A stretch of DNA of 64,000 nucleotides from SAR324 cluster bacterium (GTDB lineage: Bacteria > SAR324 > NAC60-12). How positions within the stretch are numbered: position 1 is the stretch's first letter; every line of letters begins with the position of its first letter. The notes beneath the pieces were generated by a model. The model worked only from the letters and a program-made list of their open reading frames with translations, made no database searches and was not told the origin of the DNA. The position numbers were made by a program, and so were the translations under genes. The stretch lies in contig JADFZZ010000023.1 of the NCBI GenBank assembly GCA_015232315.1, positions 1-64,000 of the forward strand, written 5' to 3'. Of the stretch, positions 34,277 to 45,963 are shown piece after piece.

Positions 34277-35608
34277 TCAACTGCTTTTAAGCGGTGGTAA
34301 TCCCTGTGCCTCAAGAATTTGCTGATAATTGCCCAGGAGTCCCCGTTTGTCATATTCCTCCGTCAGTTTGCTCATCAGTAGCGACTTTCGTCCACCCAAC
34401 AGAAATTCCTTAAACACAGAAGGTGGGATTTTTAATTGTTCCTTGAGCGAGAAGGCATAGAGGCAGATTTGCGCGTGATCCAGCAGTATTTTTTGTTGCA
34501 TCTGACGCATGTTTCCGATTCCTGACAGGAGCTTGATGCTGTTGCCGTAAGCGACAAGACATTTTTTCAAGGCGTTTTTCATACTCGAATTCAGATATTC
34601 CGAATTGAGTTCAGAGGGGAGAAGTTCACTGTTCAGATGCATCAGGTCCACTCCTTTTACCGCAAATTCTTCCTGCACTGTCATATTTTTCAGTTCATTG
34701 CCCCAAATGCAGGCTTCCAGATAAAAAGGGAGAGGACTCAACGGGTTCAGTTTTTTCATGGTTTCATCAATGAAACGAAATAATTCGGGATGCAAAAACT
34801 CAACCTCCATGAGCGACATCACAATGCCGGTAAGATTGCGTTCAATTTGCAACCGTGTATCCTTGATGGTTTTTCCGCGTTGAGCCGGCAATGTGCCATC
34901 CAGGGCTTTCTGGATTGTCGACATCTGGATGGACTGGATAAAATCGGTGGTTGGGAGCTTGTCAATCGGAAGTTTTAATAATTTGGTCAACAATCGTTCA
35001 TTGTTATGCACTGCGGTGAACTGTGGATTTTTATTGGCATTTCCCACTTCTACCCCCTTGCTCATTTTTTCACGGGTGGTTCGAAATTTGGACAGCAGTT
35101 TGTTTTTGTACATTCTGTTAGCGGAAACCAGCAGTTTGAGATTTCCCACATCAAACGACCCCAACCCCAACGGCATTGCCAGTTGCATCATCATCTGTTT
35201 GATCTGCTCCGGTTCAAAAGCACGTCCTGAAGTCATCACATTAGATGCCAGCAAAACTCTTAGCGCATGTTTGCCCGGTTCCCGTGTCAGCTCCTCCACA
35301 ATGGCGAGATTCTTTTTAGTTGGCTGAAACACTGCGATTTCCTGTCCACTTTTACGTGCGCTGACCTGGCTGAAATCTGTTTTTCTGTTTTTGAAAATAA
35401 TATTCTGGAAAACCTGGCTGGCGGATGTCAGCAGAGAGTTGTTTTGCTGCTGTAATTCTTCCACTCTTTGACGGAATTCATTATAGTAGAAACCACCAAT
35501 ATCAGGAATGGTACGAACAGATGTCACATCAAATTTGGTATTCAGGAAGCTGTTGTTCTGTTTTGCTTTGGCATTGTGCTGTTTAATCGTGCTTTTTGCG
35601 GATGCCAT
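34277..35608 (-). CDS. Hypothetical helical cytoplasmic protein
   Basis: 443 residues, basic at the N-terminus (MASAKSTIKQHNAKAKQ) and helical afterwards (FYYNEFRQRVEELQQQNNSL, EQIKQMMMQLAMPLGLGSF, SSMKNALKKCLVAYGNSIKL). No signal peptide or membrane segment is seen. No domain family is recognised. It lies 28 bp downstream of ligA on the same strand and ends five bases from the convergent RSH gene, so it may be cotranscribed with ligA. Confidence 0.6.
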   Translation of the reverse strand: MASAKSTIKQHNAKAKQNNSFLNTKFDVTSVRTIPDIGGFYYNEFRQRVEELQQQNNSLLTSASQVFQNIIFKNRKTDFSQVSARKSGQEIAVFQPTKKNLAIVEELTREPGKHALRVLLASNVMTSGRAFEPEQIKQMMMQLAMPLGLGSFDVGNLKLLVSANRMYKNKLLSKFRTTREKMSKGVEVGNANKNPQFTAVHNNERLLTKLLKLPIDKLPTTDFIQSIQMSTIQKALDGTLPAQRGKTIKDTRLQIERNLTGIVMSLMEVEFLHPELFRFIDETMKKLNPLSPLPFYLEACIWGNELKNMTVQEEFAVKGVDLMHLNSELLPSELNSEYLNSSMKNALKKCLVAYGNSIKLLSGIGNMRQMQQKILLDHAQICLYAFSLKEQLKIPPSVFKEFLLGGRKSLLMSKLTEEYDKRGLLGNYQQILEAQGLPPLKSS

Positions 35609-35636
35609 AATGGTGTCTCAGTCTTGTTTTTGAAAG

Positions 35637-37661
<2,025 letters not shown>

Positions 37662-37719
37662 TTATTCATGCGAAAAAGGTTGGAGTTGTTTAAGGATTGT
37701 AGCCTTTTGATGAGAATGT

Positions 37720-39102
37720 ATGAAAACTGTTTCATATTTGCCAGCAATACGTTTATCTCTTGTCACTTTTTTTATGGTGATTTGTGGAATCTATCTGCTT
37801 CAGGTATTTATTGATATTTCTTTGCCAGATTCAGGGAACTTTCACAACCCTATCGTGCAGGAGATGCTAAAAAAAAGCACACATTCAGAATTAAGAACCT
37901 GGGCCACAGATTTTCCACGCTGGTTATTAGCGGTCAGTGGCCACAATACCGTTCAGGGATATGTGCTGTTTCTGAAATGGAGCGCAACCTTGTTGACTCT
38001 GGGTTTAACCTGGCTGCTTTGCGGTATTTATTATGGTATTCTGTCTAGCATAACCATCACTGTGTTGCTGGGGCAACCCTGGATGGAATTGTGGACACCC
38101 TCAGCATTCCTGCAGGTGTTCCCATGGATTCTTGGAATCTGGCTGTTGCAATTTCATAATGGGGTTCCACATGGTTTGAAAAAATATATTTGCCCCTTGA
38201 TGGCCTCAATAGTGTTTATGCTGGATCCGCTGACTGGAACAGGACTCCTTGTTTCAGTGAGTTTCTATTTGTTATTCTGGGGACCCGGTGTTGGTATTTC
38301 CCGTGGAAGCTACAAACGGCTCGCACGCTCACTGACTTTTTATATGCGGCTGTTATTGCTGGCGACCTTTGCTGTTCCAGTCATTGTTTATGGCTGGAGA
38401 ATATCAGGAAAATTGTTTTCAGAATTTTTTCTGCTGCCTTTAACCATAATTTTGCTGGTTTCCGGCGAGTATATCTGGAGCCGTCGCTTCAATCCCGACA
38501 GTCCCAAATTTTTTATAGTGAGAATTCAGTCCCTGATGTTGTTCCTGTTATTGACCTTATCAGGCATTGCGGCTGGATTGATGCTCAGTTATGGATTTTC
38601 CGCAAGTGTGCACTATCCAGGGAATTTATTGAAAACAGAATTCATGACCCAACTCCCCCTTGTGTCTCACACATGGTGGGAACAGCCGGAATACCGTGAT
38701 TTTATGCACTTCAGTTGGATTGGCCTGCCTGTCCTGACGTCCTTGTTGATCGGTCTCATCTGGACCTTGAAACTGTTGTTTCCCAACGAAGTTCTATTCC
38801 TCAGATATCAGTGGCATATTTATAAATCACAGGCGGTTTCGCTGATGATGCTGTCCTTGATAAACGTGTTGATTGCGATGCTGTTTGTTCCGCAAAAATA
38901 TTTATCCCAGGTCAGTTTTCTATATATCCCCCTGTTGTTTTATGCGATTTCACAACTGGAAGCTTTTTTTATGTCGCCCTTGTCCCCATGGAAACAGCGA
39001 TTTCAAGGGATTCTTGCCACAATATTGATTTTATGGCTCAGTCCACTTTTTTATAGTGAAAACCTGAAAATAATCTGGGAGTTGGTCTGGGAAACTTTAT
39101 GA
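37720..39102 (+). CDS. Polytopic membrane protein of unknown function
   Basis: 460 residues with about ten to eleven membrane helices from the N-terminus onward (RLSLVTFFMVICGIYLLQVF, SATLLTLGLTWLLCGIYYGI, SLMLFLLLTLSGIAAGLMLS, SLMMLSLINVLIAMLFV). A soluble loop of about 50 residues between helices 1 and 2 would face the periplasm. The topology resembles glycosyltransferases of the PMT/GT39 kind, but the acidic DE/DD signature of those enzymes in the first loop was not found. No family is recognised. It is divergent from ligA and stands alone. Confidence 0.65.
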   Translation: MKTVSYLPAIRLSLVTFFMVICGIYLLQVFIDISLPDSGNFHNPIVQEMLKKSTHSELRTWATDFPRWLLAVSGHNTVQGYVLFLKWSATLLTLGLTWLLCGIYYGILSSITITVLLGQPWMELWTPSAFLQVFPWILGIWLLQFHNGVPHGLKKYICPLMASIVFMLDPLTGTGLLVSVSFYLLFWGPGVGISRGSYKRLARSLTFYMRLLLLATFAVPVIVYGWRISGKLFSEFFLLPLTIILLVSGEYIWSRRFNPDSPKFFIVRIQSLMLFLLLTLSGIAAGLMLSYGFSASVHYPGNLLKTEFMTQLPLVSHTWWEQPEYRDFMHFSWIGLPVLTSLLIGLIWTLKLLFPNEVLFLRYQWHIYKSQAVSLMMLSLINVLIAMLFVPQKYLSQVSFLYIPLLFYAISQLEAFFMSPLSPWKQRFQGILATILILWLSPLFYSENLKIIWELVWETL

Positions 39103-39227
39103 CTCCTTTTCTAATGACAGGGCGACGGGATCACCCTTACGTCAAAATATGGGATACCTGAAATAAAAGCGAATTAGCAGGATCGACCAACCGGTCGCCC
39201 ACACATCAAATCATTCTGAAGGAACAA

Positions 39228-40211
39228 ATGATCACCAGTAATTTCCAGACAGGACGATCTCAGGGAACAGATCTTTATGCCGAACAGGTTAAAAAAGTAG
39301 CGGTTCAGTGTCTTGTCGCCGCATGGGATAATTATGATCAGGCTTTGGACTATCAGTTAGAAATGCAGTGGTCTAAATTGCTGGAGTGTCTGTTCAATGC
39401 CATTCATGGTGCGGTTGAATGCGCTACGATTCTGTATAGTTCGTCGCTGGAACTGCGGGCTGAATATGATTTGATTCGGCATTTACTGGATACTAAACCG
39501 CAATTTGAAGCATGTCCCCGGGATTATCTGGAACGTTATCTGTATTGGAAAAGTCATCGAAAACAAGTTGTTTCACAAAAACAACTGACTGATGAATTTC
39601 AACTTTTTTTTCAACAAACAAAATTGTTTCTTCAATGTGTGGAACTGTTTTATCAGAATTTCAGAGAACAAATTTATTATACTGCCACAGAACAGCAGTC
39701 ACGATCGGTGGTTCGCTGGCTGATTTTAACCTTTCTGCTCGCCGGAATCGCACTGATTTCCGGCTTTTACATTTATTTTGAAGTTGCTGATGAATCTTTT
39801 GTAACCGTGGTGCCAATGGCTTTTCATGCCAGAAATACCACCAGCCAGGTGGTATGGCTCACAACGGATGGCAAGCCGCAAGAATATGAAACAGTATGGA
39901 CTTCAAATAATCCTGATTCAGTTGCAATCAAAATTTCTGGCATCCATCACCTCAACATGATCTGGCATGAAATCCGTTTTCTGGATGCCAGTGGACAGGT
40001 TGTTGAAACGGTTGATTTTCAGAATCAGTTGGATGCTTGGCATTTTTCTGAACCCTACCAGGTAGAGCGCGATGGATTGCATTTTTCTCTCCGGTCTGGA
40101 CAGCAACTGAATGTGCGTTTTCCTGTAGATCGGTTACAGTCCGTGATTTCCGCTAAAATAAATGTGACCGCAGTGGCGTTACCGACATTTTCCCAATGGC
40201 TGTTTTATTGA
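39228..40211 (+). CDS. Single-pass membrane protein of unknown function
   Basis: 327 residues with GGAAC close before the ATG. The N-terminal 160 residues are helical and cytoplasmic (QCLVAAWDNYDQALDYQLEM). One membrane helix lies at about 166-186 (LILTFLLAGIALISGFYIYF), followed by an extracellular, probably beta-sandwich domain of about 140 residues (VVPMAFHARNTTSQVVWLTT, YQVERDGLHFSLRSG). The arrangement, a helical cytoplasmic domain plus an external domain, suggests a sensor or anchor. The 3' end approaches the following hydrolase gene, which begins 12 bases later. Confidence 0.6.
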   Translation: MITSNFQTGRSQGTDLYAEQVKKVAVQCLVAAWDNYDQALDYQLEMQWSKLLECLFNAIHGAVECATILYSSSLELRAEYDLIRHLLDTKPQFEACPRDYLERYLYWKSHRKQVVSQKQLTDEFQLFFQQTKLFLQCVELFYQNFREQIYYTATEQQSRSVVRWLILTFLLAGIALISGFYIYFEVADESFVTVVPMAFHARNTTSQVVWLTTDGKPQEYETVWTSNNPDSVAIKISGIHHLNMIWHEIRFLDASGQVVETVDFQNQLDAWHFSEPYQVERDGLHFSLRSGQQLNVRFPVDRLQSVISAKINVTAVALPTFSQWLFY

Positions 40212-40222
40212 CAAAGGCCTTT

Positions 40223-41119
40223 ATGAAAACCAGCGTTGAAGAGTTACCAGTATTGCCAGAATGGTTGGCGTCCATGTTTCCTTTCAAACGAAACATCATA
40301 AGGGTCAATGGCATGCCCATCCATCTGGTGGATGAAGGTTCAGGACCCATCGTGATGCTGTTTCACGGGAATCCGACATGGTCGTTTTTGTGGCGGAAAA
40401 TTATCCCTCTGCTGACGTCCAAAGGACTCCGCGTGGTGGTTCCTGATCTGCCTGGATTGGGATTCAGCCATAAACCGCTCCGGCCTGAGGATCATTCGCT
40501 TGAATTTCATATCCAGACCATGTGTGGGCTGGTCCAGACACTCGGAATTGAAAAAATGGTCATTGCCGCACAGGATTGGGGCGGACCAATCTCATCCGGG
40601 GTTGCCGCCAGAATGCCTGAAAAAATCACAGGGGCTGTTTTTGCCAACACTGCTGTTCTTCTTCCCAAACTTCCAATCCGGACCACACAATTTCATCGTC
40701 TCTCCCATGTGCCGTTTGTCAGTGATTTCATGTTCCGGGGATTGGCGTTTCCACTGCCGGTATTGAGTCAGGTTCAGGGCAATAAACGCTCAATTGGATT
40801 CCGTGAGCATTTGGCTTATTTTTATCCGTTGCGGCACATCAAGGACCGCTCAGCCATGTTGGGACTGGCCCGAATGGTCCCGGATAACGCCTCCCACCCG
40901 AGCCTCCAACAACTGGCACAGAGCGATGCATGGGCGCGGTCATTTAAAGGCAAAACCGCGTTTATCTGGGGAACCCGCGATCCCATCATGGGACGGGCCT
41001 TGAGCCGTTTGAAACAGGCAATACCCCATGCTTCTGTGACAGAAACTCCCGCAGGCCATTTTTTACAGGAAGAAGTTCCCCATGAATTTGCCCAAAGTAT
41101 TTTATCTGTAATTGACTGA
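40223..41119 (+). CDS. Alpha/beta hydrolase of the haloalkane dehalogenase type
   Basis: 298 residues from the ATG at 40223, chosen for AAAGG five bases upstream; a longer frame begins at 40196. Haloalkane dehalogenases cleave carbon-halogen bonds with an aspartate nucleophile. Visible are HGNPTWSFLW (48-57, oxyanion hole with the halide-binding asparagine), the nucleophile QDWGG (D118 followed by tryptophan), the acid in WGTRDPIM and the histidine in AGHFLQEE. These match haloalkane dehalogenase rather than ordinary esterases, which have serine there. OleB of the olefin pathway has the same nucleophile, but no ole genes are nearby. Substrate unknown. Confidence 0.85.
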   Translation: MKTSVEELPVLPEWLASMFPFKRNIIRVNGMPIHLVDEGSGPIVMLFHGNPTWSFLWRKIIPLLTSKGLRVVVPDLPGLGFSHKPLRPEDHSLEFHIQTMCGLVQTLGIEKMVIAAQDWGGPISSGVAARMPEKITGAVFANTAVLLPKLPIRTTQFHRLSHVPFVSDFMFRGLAFPLPVLSQVQGNKRSIGFREHLAYFYPLRHIKDRSAMLGLARMVPDNASHPSLQQLAQSDAWARSFKGKTAFIWGTRDPIMGRALSRLKQAIPHASVTETPAGHFLQEEVPHEFAQSILSVID

Positions 41120-41152
41120 CTACAGCCCTTTATTCTTGAAGGAGAGGCGTTT

Positions 41153-41473
41153 ATGGAGCACCAAACGAGCTTGATGTATGTCACCATGCCCAACATGGAA
41201 GACGCCGGAAAACTGGCTGAAAAACTTGTATCAGAACGGCTGGCCGCCTGTGTGAATCTGATTCCGGGGATGCAGTCTTTTTATTGGTGGAACGGGGAAA
41301 TTCAACAGGCGCAGGAAGTGATACTGCTGGCCAAGACAACTGTGGAACGGGTATCTGAATTGACGGAATTTATCCGGAAGCAGCACCCCTATGACTGTCC
41401 CTGCGTGGTGGAACTGCGGATTGCTTCGGGCAATCCGGATTTTATACAATGGATTACCAGAGAAACTCGTTAA
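41153..41473 (+). CDS. cutA: Divalent-cation tolerance protein CutA
   Basis: 106 residues, a typical CutA1 trimer subunit with a ferredoxin-like fold. Conserved parts are SERLAACVNLIPGMQSFYWW, the segment EVILLAKTTVERV and HPYDCPCVVELRI. CutA is associated with copper and other divalent cation tolerance, although its exact function is not settled. The start follows GAAGGAGAGG. Its stop overlaps by four bases with the convergent stop of the next gene. Confidence 0.95.
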   Translation: MEHQTSLMYVTMPNMEDAGKLAEKLVSERLAACVNLIPGMQSFYWWNGEIQQAQEVILLAKTTVERVSELTEFIRKQHPYDCPCVVELRIASGNPDFIQWITRETR

Positions 41474-43494
41474 CGCTCGGAAAGATTGATGGGGGATGAC
41501 TGGGCAATGGTGATGAGATCATTTTTTATTTTCACATTGAGGAAATGTTTCTGAAGTTCCGCACTATATTTTTTTCGGATAAAATTCCTGATGACCCTGT
41601 ATTCAGGAAATGACAGCGTCTTTTCATAGGCATTCACAAATTCATCATTGCGGTTCAACACGAAATGTTCGATGTCTTTGGGTTCCGGGTCAGTGATGTT
41701 CCCCATTACGGCGGTTCCCATGGCGATGCTGTAATAAATTTCTTCAATCAGATTCCAATAGGAAATGAGACTTTCAAAGTATGAGAAATTTTCCATGAAA
41801 TGATTTCTCAATGTGGTGCATTTCTCAAAAAACAACCCGGGATTGATGTTGTTATATTTATCAGTCAATTTACGAACATCCTTATTCACTTCGGTTAAGG
41901 GCGCCAGCATTTCACGGGCTTGCGGATACAGTCGTTCCAGTTGTGCCACCCGTATTTCAGTGACCTGATTTTTTTTGTGCAGTTTGTTAAGAAAACTTGC
42001 GGCGGCTTCGGGTTCCAGATCCAGGGCAATCATATAGGCAATCGAAATAAACCGGCGTCCGGGACGCATGCCCGGCATCTTGGGAATTAAAAACTGGAGC
42101 GGAACTCTGGCAAACTCAACCATTTCAGGAAATGTCAGACTGCTTCGAAGTTCCCAGTTCTGGACAATCAGGTCCAGAACATTGCTGTCTTGAACAATCA
42201 CAATGTTCAAGGCGTTCTTGTTTTTGTCTCTCAACTCCTCAATTGAATTTGCCTGTGTCAGATTTGGAATATCAATCAGTTTCGGACCTTCTTCTTTTTT
42301 GGGTGATTTTGAAGGTGATGGGGCCGAGGGCGCTTTTTGAGAATCCTTGATCTGCTGGGCGGAAATCACCAGGCCTTTGGCGGGTTTCCGGAATTCGGGT
42401 ACTGGAAAGTTGACGGGTTCTCCAAACACTTTACGGATTGTTTCCGGAATGGATGAATCTTCCAGAATTTTCTTTTCGCGGACTACTTCCGTGATGGTGT
42501 CATACCCATTGATCATCCAGTCACGTCCTTGTGACTCTGTCACTTCTGTAGAGGTGAGTTTGTTTGAAATAAACGCATACATGTCCGCAACAGTTTTAAT
42601 GCTCAACACACAGTATTCTTCAATCACCCGTTTTCGCTCCACGGGCGTCAGCATTCCGACAAGCACAGCCTTGCGCATGGGCGAGGAGATTTCCTTGTAT
42701 TGCAAAAAGAATTGTCTGGGGTTCGCGGGTGGCAACAGCAGACATTTTTGTTCATGCTGAGTCACTTCCGAAGTTTGTTCGAGATCTGAATAATTCAAGG
42801 TGGTTTTGTTTTGAAATTCGATAAATATTTTTTGGAGATTCCATGGAATGGAGATTCCATTTTTAAAATAGGCCATCAGCAAATTGCTGAAAACGATGTA
42901 CATGCGTCGGAAATTATGAATGTCATATCCCTGAATGTTGCGGGTTTGACGCTTGTTGAGGTATTCAATTGTTTCCAGTGCGTCGATGAAGCCGTCCTTC
43001 TCTTTGTTCTGTTCTTTGGCAAAGGCTTCAATCAGTCTTGGTTGCAGATCCTCCAGTTGCAGGATATAACGGCAGAATTTATAGATCCAGCGCTGGATAA
43101 AAATATGAATGTAGGCTTGTCTGTCGTCTTCATGGATATTCTTTTTGTAGGACAGAATTTCCTTGATCAGATCCGAAACTCGCAACAATCCATAGCGCAG
43201 AAGAATGGCATCCATCATGCGTGGAATGACCTCATTCTGTTTGGGTGCTCTGATCAGCGCGTAATATTCCATGGAGGCTGCACGTTCCGTGTGTTTTTCC
43301 AGCATACTCCTCAATGCTTCAATATCCTCCTCACTGCCTTTCGGGAGAATTGAGCCAACAATCTCATAATATTCCTGATCAAACCGCAGATTCTGCTCAA
43401 GGTAAAAATTGAGTTCATCCACCATTTTATCAGCATTGTTGAACGCTACTTCCCGCGTCAGCAATTCTTTGGTAACTTTTTTGTCTTTGCTCAT
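41470..43494 (-). CDS. Large hypothetical helical protein
   Basis: 674 residues, cytoplasmic. It starts with a charged, helical N-terminus (MSKDKKVTKELLTREVAFNN), has helical domains at 30-370, a Ser/Pro/Lys-rich hinge (about 390-410, QKAPSAPSPSKSPKKEEGPK) and a second helical half to the end. A segment around 200-230 (VFSNLLMAYF ... GISIPWN) has a counterpart in the 807-residue protein at 57803-60226 (IFSNFFTAFM ... RISIPPN). This suggests the two are distant paralogues. No known family is recognised. Confidence 0.6.
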   Translation of the reverse strand: MSKDKKVTKELLTREVAFNNADKMVDELNFYLEQNLRFDQEYYEIVGSILPKGSEEDIEALRSMLEKHTERAASMEYYALIRAPKQNEVIPRMMDAILLRYGLLRVSDLIKEILSYKKNIHEDDRQAYIHIFIQRWIYKFCRYILQLEDLQPRLIEAFAKEQNKEKDGFIDALETIEYLNKRQTRNIQGYDIHNFRRMYIVFSNLLMAYFKNGISIPWNLQKIFIEFQNKTTLNYSDLEQTSEVTQHEQKCLLLPPANPRQFFLQYKEISSPMRKAVLVGMLTPVERKRVIEEYCVLSIKTVADMYAFISNKLTSTEVTESQGRDWMINGYDTITEVVREKKILEDSSIPETIRKVFGEPVNFPVPEFRKPAKGLVISAQQIKDSQKAPSAPSPSKSPKKEEGPKLIDIPNLTQANSIEELRDKNKNALNIVIVQDSNVLDLIVQNWELRSSLTFPEMVEFARVPLQFLIPKMPGMRPGRRFISIAYMIALDLEPEAAASFLNKLHKKNQVTEIRVAQLERLYPQAREMLAPLTEVNKDVRKLTDKYNNINPGLFFEKCTTLRNHFMENFSYFESLISYWNLIEEIYYSIAMGTAVMGNITDPEPKDIEHFVLNRNDEFVNAYEKTLSFPEYRVIRNFIRKKYSAELQKHFLNVKIKNDLITIAQSSPINLSER

Positions 43495-43911
43495 AGTCGA
43501 TCATACAACAGAGTGTCTGGAAGATACATGACCGGCCTTCATGCAACTTTATTTCCAAAGCATCACTATTCAGAAAAGTTTATTCTAACAAAACAGCTTT
43601 TGCAGGGTTTACACAAAGTGCTGAAACGATCGGGTTTCCGTTCGATCTGGTGATGCTTGAGACTCTAATGAACGCACCCTGAAGGTTTCCTTCTTCAATT
43701 GTTTGGACAGGCGATCCGGTAGAAGTGGAATTTTGTTCATAGTTGCCTTGTTAATAAGAAAAGACTGTGCAGAATATTTTCAATTCAAACCGCAGGATCA
43801 TCTGCACGTGTTTAATCACTATCAATCCTGTTTTGAATGAACAAAACCTGAACTCATTGTTCATTGAAACCATGGATGATACTAATTGACTCTCATGATT
43901 GAGGAAATACC
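43495..43911. other. Intergenic region between 41470-43494 and folE
   Basis: About 415 bp. A candidate 43-residue gene lies at 43609-43740 on the minus strand. The remainder is AT-rich with small inverted repeats near 43838-43866 (GAATGAACAA against TTGTTCATTG) upstream of folE. No strong promoter pair was found. Confidence 0.5.
43609..43740 (-). CDS. Candidate 43-residue basic protein
   Basis: ATG at 43740 with AAGG five bases upstream (43749-43746). The product MNKIPLLPDRLSKQLKKETF continues for 23 more residues rich in Arg, Ser, Gln and Glu, and ends QHFV. The amino-acid composition is that of a normal soluble protein rather than random sequence. It lies upstream of the 674-residue gene on the same strand, 115 bp away. 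No family is recognised. Confidence 0.35.
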   Translation of the reverse strand: MNKIPLLPDRLSKQLKKETFRVRSLESQASPDRTETRSFQHFV

Positions 43912-44487
43912 ATGAATAAAAAGCAGGTTGAAGAAGGATTTCGTCTTGTTCTTGATGGACTTGGCGTTGATTTGAAAAGTGAACATTTCAAGGATAGTCC
44001 CCATCGTATTGCCAAAGCCTGGACCAATGAACTGGCTTCCGGGTTAAAAAACCAGAATTTCAAGATGACCACTTTCGCGGTGGCAAAAAATTATGAGCCA
44101 TCCATGATTGTGCTCCAGCATATTCCGGTCAAATCCATTTGCGCCCATCATCTGTTGCCGTTTATTGGTGAAGCAACTGTCGCATACATCCCGGACAAGC
44201 GGCTTTGCGGACTTTCCAAACTTTCCAGAGTGGTGGATTTTTTTTCAAGACGCCCCCAGGTTCAGGAAAATCTGACCAGCGATATTGCCAGGTTTTTAAA
44301 TGAAAATCTGGTTCCGCAAGGGGTTGGGGTGATCATCAAGGCCTCACACATGTGCATGGAAATGCGCGGTGTCAATCATCAGGGGATGATGACAACCTGT
44401 TCTCTTTTGGGCTGTTTTATGGATGATGGCGTGGTTCGTAATGAATTCATGGCGTTGGCACAATCCAACACACCCCTGAAAATCTAG
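43912..44487 (+). CDS. folE: GTP cyclohydrolase I
   Basis: 191 residues, the first enzyme of tetrahydrofolate and pterin synthesis, converting GTP to dihydroneopterin triphosphate with a zinc ion. Zinc and active-site parts are present: SICAHHLLPFIGEATVAYIP with the first zinc cysteine and two histidines, LSKLSRVVDFFSRRPQVQEN, and HMCMEMRGV with the second zinc cysteine. The length fits the single-domain bacterial form. The start is the ATG at 43912 after GAGGAAATACC. It is not adjacent to other folate genes. Confidence 0.95.
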   Translation: MNKKQVEEGFRLVLDGLGVDLKSEHFKDSPHRIAKAWTNELASGLKNQNFKMTTFAVAKNYEPSMIVLQHIPVKSICAHHLLPFIGEATVAYIPDKRLCGLSKLSRVVDFFSRRPQVQENLTSDIARFLNENLVPQGVGVIIKASHMCMEMRGVNHQGMMTTCSLLGCFMDDGVVRNEFMALAQSNTPLKI

Positions 44488-44711
44488 AATCGAGGCTTCA
44501 TGATCCGGTGTTGCGCGAATCACGCTTTGTTCCCGTCGGATCGAAATGTGGACGTCTTGTGAATCATGATTAGGAGAAAAATCCGCGTTTTTAGAAAAAT
44601 TTTTCTTGTGGAAGAGATATTCCTCTGATAGAGGCAACCAAGTATGGTTTTTTGAGTCTCATTTTTATGTTAAATCAAGTTGTGAAGCAATGAATACAAA
44701 GAAGGATTGTT

Positions 44712-44936
44712 ATGATTCCTGACAAATCAAATCCCAAATGGAAACAACTGGTGACCGGCGCATTGCCCCATCAGTTCAAAGTAGTACCAGCCGGCATGTT
44801 GATCAGCCGATTGTTGCGTGAAAGTCAAAAAGACCGTTCAACCGCCAACATCGAAAGGTGCGTTAAAGAAGCTCATGAGTTTTTTATCAAGTATGAGAGT
44901 TTGCTGGGTAATGATATTAAAGCGATTTTTGGGTAG
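44712..44936 (+). CDS. Small hypothetical protein paired with the DUF6976-like gene
   Basis: 74 residues with ribosome site GAAGGA seven bases before the ATG. It is soluble and helical (PHQFKVVPAGMLISRLLRES, CVKEAHEFFIKYESLLGN). No family is recognised. It ends eight bases before the next gene, so the two are probably one transcript and may act together. Confidence 0.6.
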   Translation: MIPDKSNPKWKQLVTGALPHQFKVVPAGMLISRLLRESQKDRSTANIERCVKEAHEFFIKYESLLGNDIKAIFG

Positions 44937-44944
44937 GAGTAACT

Positions 44945-45922
44945 ATGTTAATGAGTATTGAGGAAACACGGAAAAAAATTGAAGAAGGCGAAATCCTGTT
45001 TCTAGCGGGTGACGAAGACTTGTTGAAGCAACTTCCCCGCGGAAAATGGATTGGCGGCTCAATTCCTTATTTTATGGACACTACTGGAGGGATTACCACC
45101 AAGGACAAGATCTTTGCCAGTAAACCACCAGCTTATTTGAAAGATATTCAGATTCAGTGGTATAGCGCTGCGAAGCTCTCAAAAATTACCGCTGATGCCC
45201 CTGAAAACGGCTTTTCTGTCATCATTATTCCAGCGACAAGCAAGGCCCATGTCGATTATGCGGAAAAGGCACCGGGCTTTGAAAATATTTTTCTGCGTCC
45301 GATCATCGGGTGGATTGCGGGTGTGCATCTGAGTGATCTTGGGAAAATTACCCCCAAAACATTCAATGGCATGACTGGTGACAACTCTGACCAGGATGCG
45401 GTGGTGATGCATGTTACTTTGCCGCCTGACAAACTTGCGTCCATTGGTATTGTCAATATTTTCCAACAGGGCAATGGCGACACGATCACCTTTGATACAG
45501 AAGGTTTCAGTGTCAATGATTGTTACATTAATGGTAAGAAACAGAATTTTGCGGATTATGTTTTAGCCAATAAAATTGACACACGCTATCCGTTGGTGGC
45601 CAATTATTGTGGTGCCATGGTCAACGTGAGTTTCCAGGCCGTTCTTGAAGCGGAAAAAATCGTGAATTTGTATGCGCCCGTATTTCAGCATGTGGAATAC
45701 AAACTTGCGGCACCTGTAGCGGACTATGTGAAAGATTTTCAGGCGGCTGTGCCGGCTGAAGTTTCCAATCCCGCGTTTTCCTGCAACTGTATTCTGAATT
45801 TTCTTTATTCAGAACTGGAAGGCAAAAAAACAGGCGACATCATTGGTCCCATGACATTTGGTGAAGTGGCCTATCAACTGCTCAATCAAACCATGGTTTA
45901 TGTCGATATCATGGATGTTTAG
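44945..45922 (+). CDS. DUF6976-like protein
   Basis: 325 residues, soluble, with GGAG five bases before the ATG. It begins SIEETRKKIEEGEILFLAGD followed by LPRGKWIGGSIPYFM, a pattern I associate with the uncharacterised DUF6976 family; the name is from memory and should be checked. Later parts include NCGAMVNVSFQAVL-like sequence (YCGAMVNVSF) and a conserved cysteine pair near FSCNCILNF. The biochemical role is unknown; a sensing function is possible because relatives have been seen near signalling genes. It forms an operon with the 74-residue protein. Confidence 0.6.
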   Translation: MLMSIEETRKKIEEGEILFLAGDEDLLKQLPRGKWIGGSIPYFMDTTGGITTKDKIFASKPPAYLKDIQIQWYSAAKLSKITADAPENGFSVIIIPATSKAHVDYAEKAPGFENIFLRPIIGWIAGVHLSDLGKITPKTFNGMTGDNSDQDAVVMHVTLPPDKLASIGIVNIFQQGNGDTITFDTEGFSVNDCYINGKKQNFADYVLANKIDTRYPLVANYCGAMVNVSFQAVLEAEKIVNLYAPVFQHVEYKLAAPVADYVKDFQAAVPAEVSNPAFSCNCILNFLYSELEGKKTGDIIGPMTFGEVAYQLLNQTMVYVDIMDV

Positions 45923-45963
45923 ATAAGACAGGCAACACAGCATTTTCCCGGCAGGACTCTGCA

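Noticed and set aside
37720-39102. PMT/GT39-type glycosyltransferase
   Set aside because: The membrane topology is similar, but the acidic signature expected in the first periplasmic loop is not present.
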